From the NCBI GenBank assembly GCA_021767325.1, contig JAASTM010000151.1, positions 1 to 6,386 of the forward strand: a stretch of DNA of 6,386 bases. The letters are read 5' to 3'. Shown piece by piece: positions 1 to 5,089 of the stretch. The position numbers were made by a program, and so were the translations under genes. The notes under the pieces are model-generated. The model saw only the letters and a program-made list of their open reading frames with translations, ran no database searches and was not told where the DNA came from. The number at the start of each line of letters is the position of its first letter. The stretch's first letter is position 1. This stretch comes from Spirochaetales bacterium (GTDB lineage: Bacteria; Spirochaetota; Spirochaetia; DSM-16054; Sediminispirochaetaceae).

Positions 1-1971
1 AATCAGTTCATTCAGTGGAAGCGGCTTGCTGTAGTAATAACCCTGGATGTAATCACATCCGACAGCCTTAAGATACTCAACCTGGGCCTTTGTTTCAACA
101 CCCTCGGCGACGACTTTCATACCCACGGCATGTGACATTGAGATAATGGCCTGGACTATGGCCTTGTCCCCATGGCCTCCGGGAATGTCATCGATAAACG
201 ACTTGTCTATTTTCAGTGTGTGCGATTTGAAACGCTTTATGTAAGCCAGTGAACTGTAGCCGGTGCCGAAATCATCAATTGAGGTCTTTACCCCCATCCG
301 GCCGAGCTCTTCCATCATGTATTGAGCCGATTCAATGTCGGAAATGGCAGCATTTTCAGTGATCTCTATGTTCAGTTTGGTGGGATCAATGCCGGTTTCG
401 TCGATTACATTCTGAACCTGGTTTATCAGAGATGCATCCTGGAACTGTTTGCCGGAGATATTGACAGCTACTGATATCTCCTGAAAACCCTCTTGATGCA
501 GCTTGTGGATTTCCAGGCAGGCTTTACTAAGAATCTGCCTTCCCAGCGGAAAGATGAGTCCCGACTCCTCTGCTACCGGAATGAAATCGGCCGGAGAAAC
601 CAGTGTTCCATTTTGATTCCAGCGCACTAATGCCTCTACACCGCACACCTTTTGTGTAACCGGATCAATTTTCGGTTGGTAATAGGTTATGAACTGGTCC
701 TGCTGCAGAGCCTGCCGCATTTCACTTTCCAACTGTATCCGCTTCTGTGCCTGATTCTGGAGTTCAGGGTTAAACAGGGCGTAGCTGCCCTTATCCGAAA
801 GCTTGGCTTTATACATAGCCAGGTCTGCATTCTGCAGAAGATCATGAGCAGTACTGCCATCGTCCGGAAAAAAGGTAATTCCGATACTCGCGGAGGGAAT
901 CAGTTCATGTTCGCCCAGCACGACCGGGTGCGCAATCGCATCCTGGAGCCGCTCTAATATATCGATGACATCGTTTTGATTCTTTATATACAAATTGATG
1001 AGGGCGAACTCATCACCTCCAAGCCGGGCGATCGTATCCTCTTCGCGGCTGGAAGCTTCCAAGCGCCGGCCGATTATCTGCAGATACTTGTCTCCGAGAT
1101 GGTGGCCTAAGCTGTCGTTTATCTTCTTGAAGTCATCAATATCGAGGAGAATGAGCGCTGTCTTTTTATCGTTCCGTTTTGAGGATGCAATTGCCTGCTG
1201 CAGGCGGTCCAAGAACAACTGACGGTTCGGAAGTCCGGTCAGCACATCATGATAGGCCTGATGCTCGAGCTTTGCTTCGGTAGACTTGATGTCACTTATG
1301 TCATGGAAAATCGAGACGTATTTTTTCAGACCGTCTTCCCCGTTGTCGACCACACTTATCGACTGCCACACCGGAATTGCATGACCATTCTTGGTTCGGT
1401 TCCATATCTCTCCCTCCCAATATCCGGCGGTCATTATACTCTCCCACATATCGTAGTAGAATCTGTTGCCCTGTCGGTTTGATTTGAGAATACGGGGATT
1501 GGCACCGATCGCCTCGGCAGCACTAAAGCCGGTGATGCGGGTAAAGGCGGGATTCACCCTTTCTATGACTCCTTCCTCATCGGTGATGAAAATCCCCTCA
1601 TTGGTCCGCTCGATAATGCTTTCCGAAAGATACAGCAGCGCCTCATAGCGCTTCTGTTCGGTTACCTCTTGCCAAAACAGGTAAAGGAGATCTGAATCGG
1701 GGAAATGGGAGGATAATACCCGAAAAAACTTTTGACCCATAGGTACGGTAACCGAGCTGTTGTTATCGATCACAGGCCTGATAGTATCCAGGACCTGCGG
1801 AGTAAAATGAGATAACTCGGTCAGGAGATACTGTCTGCAGAGCCGTTGACCGGAAGGATTGCAGTAAAGGATTTCTCCGTACGGATTGGTCAGCATGACC
1901 GGGTTCGGATTTTCTTCCGGGAATTGGGCGAGTACCTCTATATTTAAGTCAGTTGCGTTCTTGTGTTCCAT
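1..1971 (-). CDS. PAS-PAS-GGDEF-EAL cyclic-di-GMP synthase/phosphodiesterase (3' end cut by window)
   Basis: Membrane-free cytoplasmic signalling protein expected to make and/or break cyclic di-GMP. Reading from the ATG at 1971 gives 657 uninterrupted codons reaching base 1. The last residues read (GYYYSKPLPLNELI) are the usual end of an EAL domain, so only a short tail is missing. Domains: a weak PAS at about 10-105 (FPEENPNPVMLTN, then LYCNPSGQRL), a typical PAS at about 110-235, GGDEF at about 238-398 and EAL from about 415. The cyclase motif is intact (GGDEF 318-322), with an RxxD product-inhibition site five residues before it (R309, D312). The EAL domain keeps EALVR (446-450), an NISGKQF Asn, IEITE, DDFG (566-569), KIDKSF (K587) and AEGVET (E623), so phosphodiesterase activity is likely. 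No transmembrane segment or receiver domain is seen. The PAS ligand is unknown; Pro159 stands where a LOV domain has its flavin-binding Cys. The start is supported by a GAAGAA Shine-Dalgarno-like stretch and a promoter just upstream. Confidence 0.95.
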   Translation of the reverse strand, partial: MEHKNATDLNIEVLAQFPEENPNPVMLTNPYGEILYCNPSGQRLCRQYLLTELSHFTPQVLDTIRPVIDNNSSVTVPMGQKFFRVLSSHFPDSDLLYLFWQEVTEQKRYEALLYLSESIIERTNEGIFITDEEGVIERVNPAFTRITGFSAAEAIGANPRILKSNRQGNRFYYDMWESIMTAGYWEGEIWNRTKNGHAIPVWQSISVVDNGEDGLKKYVSIFHDISDIKSTEAKLEHQAYHDVLTGLPNRQLFLDRLQQAIASSKRNDKKTALILLDIDDFKKINDSLGHHLGDKYLQIIGRRLEASSREEDTIARLGGDEFALINLYIKNQNDVIDILERLQDAIAHPVVLGEHELIPSASIGITFFPDDGSTAHDLLQNADLAMYKAKLSDKGSYALFNPELQNQAQKRIQLESEMRQALQQDQFITYYQPKIDPVTQKVCGVEALVRWNQNGTLVSPADFIPVAEESGLIFPLGRQILSKACLEIHKLHQEGFQEISVAVNISGKQFQDASLINQVQNVIDETGIDPTKLNIEITENAAISDIESAQYMMEELGRMGVKTSIDDFGTGYSSLAYIKRFKSHTLKIDKSFIDDIPGGHGDKAIVQAIISMSHAVGMKVVAEGVETKAQVEYLKAVGCDYIQGYYYSKPLPLNELI

Positions 1972-1987
1972 AGTTCTTCACACTACT

Positions 1988-2016
1988 ATTATGAGTATTA
2001 CAAATTTTTTTAGCAA
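1988..2016 (-). promoter_or_regulatory. Sigma-70-like promoter of the GGDEF-EAL gene
   Basis: On the minus strand, TTGCTA (2016-2011, 4 of 6 consensus) and CATAAT (1993-1988, 5 of 6) are separated by 17 bp made largely of A and T. Transcription would begin near 1981, leaving a leader of only about 10 nt that contains GAAGAA before the ATG at 1971. Inferred from matches to consensus only. Confidence 0.45.
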
Positions 2017-2024
2017 CGTCCAAT

Positions 2025-2061
2025 CAAAATCTTACAAAATAAGAAATTTTGGACAATTTTG
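2025..2061. promoter_or_regulatory. Symmetric four-hexamer dyad, candidate operator between divergent genes
   Basis: The pattern is CAAAAT (2025-2030), N4, CAAAAT (2035-2040), N5, ATTTTG (2046-2051), N4, ATTTTG (2056-2061). All four hexamers are exact and mirror one another about base 2043, with 10 bp (one helical turn) between copies on each side; 13 of the 18 mirrored base pairs match. A second register, TACAAAAT (2033-2040) and ATTTTGTA (2056-2063), is a perfect 8-bp inverted repeat. This is what a site for two cooperating dimers would look like. It lies just upstream of the -35 of the GGDEF-EAL promoter and 18 bp before the photolyase ATG. The regulator is unknown. Confidence 0.45.
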
Positions 2062-2079
2062 TAGGGTTGAGGAGCATTA

Positions 2080-3504
2080 ATGATACACGGCGAGCGTATC
2101 AAGAATCTGAACTCGCACAGTGAAAAAGCGTGCGAGTATGTAGTCTACTGGATGCAGCAGAGCGCCCGGGCGCACTACAACCACGCCCTCGAACTGGCCC
2201 TGCAGCAGGCTGCCGCTTTGAAATTACCGCTGCTGGTGCTGTATGTGCTGACCGATAACTTTCCCGAAGCTAATCTGCGGCATTACCGCTTTCTCTTGGA
2301 GGGCCTGGAGGATACGCGGGCACGCCTGGCCGAGCGCGGGATTCAGTTTAACCTCCTGCGGGGTGAGCCTGTGGCGGCGGTTTCCGCGATAGCCCACCGG
2401 GCGGCCATGCTGGTGTGCGACTGCGGTTATCTGCGCATTCAGCGGCAGTGGCGCGCGGCGATTGCCGCCGCGATAGACTGTCGCTGCATACAGGTGGAAT
2501 CGGATGTAACGGTCCCGGTTGAGGCAGCGTATCCGAAGGAAGCCTATACGGCCGGTATCCTGCGGCCGAAACTGCACGCGGTCATGGAGAGTTTTTTAGT
2601 CGAACTGCCCGAGACCCCGGTGCAGAAGCCCAGCCTGGAAACCGATTTCGGCCTGGAAAGTATGGTGGCCGGTATTCCGGACTGCAGCCTCATACCTGCC
2701 GACCGGCCGCTGACCGGCCGTAACGGTCTGGAGGCCGACCTGCAGATCGACCGGGGGGTTGCACCGGTGGACTGGATTGGCGGCGGCACTAGCGCGGCGC
2801 TGCAGCGCCTGGAGGAGTTCCTGGCCGCTAAAATTGATCACTTTCATGAGCTGCGCAACGACCCCTCGGTCGACTATCTGTCGCATCTGAGCCCGTACTT
2901 GCATTTCGGCCATATATCGGTGCTATATATCGTGCTGCAGGTGTTGGCGATGCGGGAACAGTCAAAGCAGGGCGACCAGGGAAGTGCTATCGGCGAAGGG
3001 GCGGCGGCCTTCATCGAAGAGCTGGTGGTGCGCCGCGAACTGGCCATGAACTTTGCCTATTACCATCCGGAGTACGACAGCTATAACTGCCTGCCCGAGT
3101 GGGCCCACAAGACCCTGGCGGCCCACGAGGTCGACCGCCGCGATTACCTGTATTCGCTGGAGCAGCTCGAATCCGCCGAAACCCACGACCCCTACTGGAA
3201 CGCCGCCCAGCGGGAAATGAGCCGCCGAGGCAAGATGCACGGGTATATGCGCATGTACTGGGGCAAGAAAATTCTGGAGTGGTCGCCCCGGCCCCGGGAG
3301 GCCTTCGACCGGGCGCTGTATTTGAATAATAAATATTCCCTGGACGGGCGGGATCCCAACGGATTTGCCGGGGTAGCCTGGTGCTTCGGTAAACACGACC
3401 GGGCTTGGCCCGAGCGGCCGGTCTTCGGCAAAACCCGCTACATGAACGCTAACGGACTCAAACGCAAGTTCGACATTGAGGCATACGTGAGAAAATACTC
3501 CTGA
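2080..3504 (+). CDS. phr: Class II CPD photolyase (deoxyribodipyrimidine photo-lyase)
   Basis: Light-driven DNA repair flavoenzyme that splits UV-induced cyclobutane pyrimidine dimers in the cytoplasm. At 474 residues it is close to the normal length of class II enzymes (the type known from Methanosarcina mazei and from plants and animals), not the class I E. coli type. The N-terminal antenna-like domain carries YWMQQSARAHYNHALE (23-38) and LTDNFPEANLRHYRFLLEGL. The C-terminal FAD domain carries RNDP (259-262), SPYLHFGHIS (271-280), ELVVRRELAMNFAYY, GKMHGYMRMYW, LNNKYSLDGRDPNG and a GLKRKFD end. Trp373, Trp394 and Trp401 have exactly the 21- and 7-residue spacing of the electron-transfer tryptophans 360, 381 and 388 of the M. 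mazei enzyme. Asn416 falls where its FAD-contacting Asn403 is expected. The start is set by GAGGAG at 2069-2074, 5 nt before the ATG. It stands alone, divergent from the GGDEF-EAL gene, and is clearly richer in GC than the ATPase gene that follows. No convincing rho-independent terminator follows. Confidence 0.96.
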   Translation: MIHGERIKNLNSHSEKACEYVVYWMQQSARAHYNHALELALQQAAALKLPLLVLYVLTDNFPEANLRHYRFLLEGLEDTRARLAERGIQFNLLRGEPVAAVSAIAHRAAMLVCDCGYLRIQRQWRAAIAAAIDCRCIQVESDVTVPVEAAYPKEAYTAGILRPKLHAVMESFLVELPETPVQKPSLETDFGLESMVAGIPDCSLIPADRPLTGRNGLEADLQIDRGVAPVDWIGGGTSAALQRLEEFLAAKIDHFHELRNDPSVDYLSHLSPYLHFGHISVLYIVLQVLAMREQSKQGDQGSAIGEGAAAFIEELVVRRELAMNFAYYHPEYDSYNCLPEWAHKTLAAHEVDRRDYLYSLEQLESAETHDPYWNAAQREMSRRGKMHGYMRMYWGKKILEWSPRPREAFDRALYLNNKYSLDGRDPNGFAGVAWCFGKHDRAWPERPVFGKTRYMNANGLKRKFDIEAYVRKYS

Positions 3505-3546
3505 CTATTCGGGAGTACTTTCCTGTATAGTCTTGACTATTCGGGA
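3502..3546 (+). repeat. Tandem 13-bp direct repeat in front of the ATPase gene
   Basis: TGACTATTCGGGA occurs exactly at 3502-3514 and again at 3534-3546, a 32-bp (about three helical turns) offset. The first copy starts on the stop codon of the photolyase gene, the second contains most of the -35 hexamer of the ATPase promoter. The upstream copy is followed by TATAGT, but at a poor 19-bp spacing from CTGACT, so it may be a duplicated operator or a decayed promoter copy. Confidence 0.6.
3503..3540. promoter_or_regulatory. GACTAT / ATAGTC / GACTAT dyad array, candidate operator or hairpin
   Basis: GACTAT (3503-3508), ATAGTC (3527-3532) and GACTAT (3535-3540) can pair in two ways. The first pair can form an imperfect RNA hairpin: six base pairs, one T-T mismatch, then C-G, G-U, G-C, G-C, A-U, with a small loop. 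The second pair makes a tight DNA dyad with a 2-bp centre lying on the -35 region (3533-3538). No run of T follows the hairpin, so it is not a standard terminator. Binding by a repressor is an inference. Confidence 0.4.
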
Positions 3547-3560
3547 ACTGGTGCTAAAAT
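3533..3560 (+). promoter_or_regulatory. Strong promoter of the ATPase gene, predicted leaderless
   Basis: TTGACT (3533-3538, 5 of 6 consensus), 16 bp, then TAAAAT (3555-3560, 5 of 6). Only six bases separate the -10 hexamer from the ATG at 3567, so the expected transcription start coincides with the A of the start codon. No Shine-Dalgarno sequence is present upstream, which agrees with a leaderless message. Confidence 0.65.
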
Positions 3561-3566
3561 GGTCAT

Positions 3567-4691
3567 ATGGAACGTGGGCTATTACCGAATATTCGGCAGG
3601 ATCTTGAACAGAAAATTATCTTGCTCTCCGGCCCCAGACAGAGCGGGAAAACTACCCTTTCAAAAATGATTACCGACAGTTTTGACTATTTCAACTATGA
3701 CTACCCCGAACACAGAGCCGATTTATTGGATATGTCTTGGGATAGGCAGAAGGATTTGGTTATTTTCGATGAGCTTCACAAGATGCCTAAGTGGAAGAGC
3801 TGGATAAAAGGAATATATGATGTCGAAGGGGTTCCACCGCGTTACTTGGTCACTGGGAGTGCGAATCTTAGCACCGCCGGAAAAGCCGGTGATTCATTAG
3901 CTGGGAGACACTTTTTATATCGCCTGCATCCTTTTGATCTCAAAGAGGTCAGTTCAGAGATTGCACCGGAGGAGGCGCTGGAACGAGTGCTCCGGGTGAG
4001 CGGGTTTCCCGAGCCTTTCCTGCAGAACGATGATACGCTTTACCGGCGGTGGAAACGGAGTCATACCGATACAATCTTACGTCAGGACCTGCTGGACCTC
4101 GAGTCTGTTACGGATATCATGTCGATCGAAACACTTATCGAACTCCTGCGACGCAGAGTTGGCAGTACTGTTTCGTATTCCTCTTTAGCTCGCGAACTCA
4201 GCAGAGATCCGAAAACAGTAAAACAGTGGGTTCAGCATCTCGAGACACTCTATGTGCTCTTTCCGGTTCGCCCGTATGCAAACAAAATCAGTCGATCTTT
4301 GCGTAAAGAGCCGAAATACTACCTTTTCGATACCGCCCAGGTTTCATCCGGAGAAGGAGCTCAAATTGAGAATATAGTTGCCTGTGCACTGCTGAAAGAG
4401 CTGCACAGAATCGAAGATACCGAGGGCTATTCAACGGCACTGCATTTCCTGCGCACCAAAGAGGGCAAAGAGGTCGACTTTGCTGTGGTAATCGATGCAG
4501 AGGTTCGTTTTCTGATTGAAGTGAAAACCGGCGACTCTTCTCTCCATAAGTCTCTGGAATACTTCGGAGGTCTATTTCCGGATGCTGTAAAATTACAACT
4601 TGTAAAAAATATCACCAGAGAAAAAACCTATCCCAATGGCGTTCAGATTCGCCGGTTATCGGACTGGCTGGCGCAGCTGCAGCTGGTCTAA
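3567..4691 (+). CDS. AAA-type ATPase with C-terminal DUF4143 domain
   Basis: Predicted cytoplasmic P-loop ATPase of the large, often horizontally spread AAA_14/DUF4143 family (COG1373); the cellular role of the family is not established. Its 374 residues are slightly short but within the usual range. Visible parts: Walker A GPRQSGKTT (22-30), Walker B LVIFDE (64-69; D68, E69) followed by the typical LHKMPKWKSWIKGIYD, sensor-like TGSANL (96-101), and AGRHFLYRLHPFDLKEV. The second half has a winged-helix-like stretch (SYSSLARELSRDPKTVKQWV, from 203), then KYYLFDTA and an EGKEVDF...FLIEVKTG block. There D304 and E318-V-K320 match the spacing of a PD-(D/E)XK nuclease-like core. Whether it cuts DNA is unknown. 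The start is chosen because Walker A follows at the usual distance and the promoter sits directly before it. Base composition is less GC-rich than the photolyase, suggesting separate acquisition. The stop overlaps the convergent small gene by 4 bp. No toxin or partner gene is adjacent on the same strand. Confidence 0.92.
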   Translation: MERGLLPNIRQDLEQKIILLSGPRQSGKTTLSKMITDSFDYFNYDYPEHRADLLDMSWDRQKDLVIFDELHKMPKWKSWIKGIYDVEGVPPRYLVTGSANLSTAGKAGDSLAGRHFLYRLHPFDLKEVSSEIAPEEALERVLRVSGFPEPFLQNDDTLYRRWKRSHTDTILRQDLLDLESVTDIMSIETLIELLRRRVGSTVSYSSLARELSRDPKTVKQWVQHLETLYVLFPVRPYANKISRSLRKEPKYYLFDTAQVSSGEGAQIENIVACALLKELHRIEDTEGYSTALHFLRTKEGKEVDFAVVIDAEVRFLIEVKTGDSSLHKSLEYFGGLFPDAVKLQLVKNITREKTYPNGVQIRRLSDWLAQLQLV

Positions 4692-4954
4692 TGCTTTTCG
4701 GTTGACTCTTCCTGATGCTCTTCCCATTCAGCCAGAATCTGCTGATAGGCGGCTATTCGGGCTTCATGTTCCATATCACCGACCGGACCGCGGCCGGTCC
4801 AGTTGTTGCCCTCGTGTACATAGGCCGTCTCCAGCAGGTTTTTGAGAGAATCTATCGTAAAGTCCGGATCTATTTCGCGCAGATGCTGGATTTGATTCAG
4901 GGCATCGTTAAATGCTTCGTTGTATTTCTGTTCCTGCCAGTCTTTGATTGACAT
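4688..4954 (-). CDS. Small conserved-looking protein of unknown function (88 aa)
   Basis: I do not recognise the family. The frame is open from 5041, but the real start is almost certainly the ATG at 4954. It has GGGAG five bases before it and a consensus promoter further upstream, whereas the longer version would begin inside AT-rich DNA upstream of that promoter. The product is 88 residues, soluble, acidic and mostly helical, with no signal peptide, cysteine or membrane segment. It starts MSIKDWQEQKYNEAFNDAL, has a central REIDPDFTIDSLKNLLETAYVHEG, then NNWTGRGPVGD, a helix EARIAAYQQILAEW and a charged tail EEHQEESTEKH. The regular helices and the Asp-Phe-Thr and Trp-x-Gly-Arg-Gly turns look like a real folded protein, and strong translation and transcription signals support expression. 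It is tail-to-tail with the ATPase gene and divergent from the ANK-like gene, sharing the latter's upstream region. Confidence 0.8.
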   Translation of the reverse strand: MSIKDWQEQKYNEAFNDALNQIQHLREIDPDFTIDSLKNLLETAYVHEGNNWTGRGPVGDMEHEARIAAYQQILAEWEEHQEESTEKH

Positions 4955-4982
4955 AATTGCTCCCGCTTCTGTTCTTGTGTAT

Positions 4983-5010
4983 ATTATAATAATCTTTGCA
5001 GTAAAATCAA
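4983..5010 (-). promoter_or_regulatory. Promoter of the small 88-aa gene
   Basis: On the minus strand, TTGATT (5010-5005, 4 of 6) and TATAAT (4988-4983, perfect) are separated by 16 bp. The predicted start near 4976 leaves a leader of about 21 nt carrying the GGGAG ribosome binding site. Consensus match only. Confidence 0.6.
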
Positions 5011-5015
5011 AGATT
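4991..5015. promoter_or_regulatory. Perfect inverted repeat on the small-gene promoter, candidate operator
   Basis: AATCTTTG (4991-4998) and CAAAGATT (5008-5015) form a perfect 8-bp inverted repeat with a 9-bp gap. It covers nearly the whole spacer and the -35 hexamer of the minus-strand promoter, where a bound protein would block polymerase. A second, tighter palindrome, TAAAATC-aaa-GATTTTA (5002-5018), overlaps it. The protein that binds is unknown. Confidence 0.45.
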
Positions 5016-5032
5016 TTAGAACTTAGGTTATA

Positions 5033-5061
5033 GTGAAACATTAATATATCTAGTTTATAAT
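5033..5061 (+). promoter_or_regulatory. Promoter of the ANK-like membrane protein gene
   Basis: GTGAAA (5033-5038, 4 of 6) and a perfect TATAAT (5056-5061) are separated by 17 bp. The predicted start near 5068 leaves a leader of about 22 nt with GGAG at 5081-5084. It is back-to-back with the opposite promoter, with 22 bp between the two -35 hexamers. Confidence 0.55.
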
Positions 5062-5089
5062 TTGTAAAACCTCAAAAACTGGAGCATCG

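Noticed and set aside
1485..1510. A LOV blue-light domain in the second PAS of the GGDEF-EAL protein, suggested by the photolyase neighbour
   Set aside because: The sequence reads GANPRILK, with Pro159 where LOV domains need the flavin-binding Cys.
652..1648. Several short plus-strand frames
   Set aside because: They are antisense to the GGDEF, EAL and PAS coding sequence, which is intact, and have no convincing start signals.
1977..2004. Plus-strand photolyase promoter TTCACA-N16-TACAAA
   Set aside because: The -10 match is weak (4 of 6), it competes with an equally weak candidate at 2010-2038, and AT-rich DNA gives such matches often. No photolyase promoter is called.
2962..3396. A 144-codon open frame on the minus strand inside the photolyase gene, and similar antisense frames at 2224-2913 and 3192-3431
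   Set aside because: They lie opposite a well-conserved photolyase sequence, show no recognisable domain, and are expected shadows of a GC-rich gene.
3503..3532. Rho-independent terminator for the photolyase gene
   Set aside because: An imperfect hairpin is present, but no U-tract follows and its left arm overlaps the stop codon; a regulatory dyad explains it better.
4785..4800. GGACCG-cggc-CGGTCC hairpin as a terminator for the ATPase transcript
   Set aside because: It lies inside the small gene, where it encodes the Thr-Gly-Arg-Gly-Pro turn, has no T-run after it, and is about 95 bp beyond the ATPase stop.
3567..4954. Toxin-antitoxin pair made of the ATPase and the small gene
   Set aside because: The genes are convergent with separate promoters, not an operon, and neither matches a known toxin or antitoxin family by eye.
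4952..5041. Longer 117-residue version of the small protein starting at 5041
   Set aside because: The extra 29 residues are encoded by the promoter region and AT-rich gap, and the internal ATG at 4954 has the GGGAG ribosome binding site.
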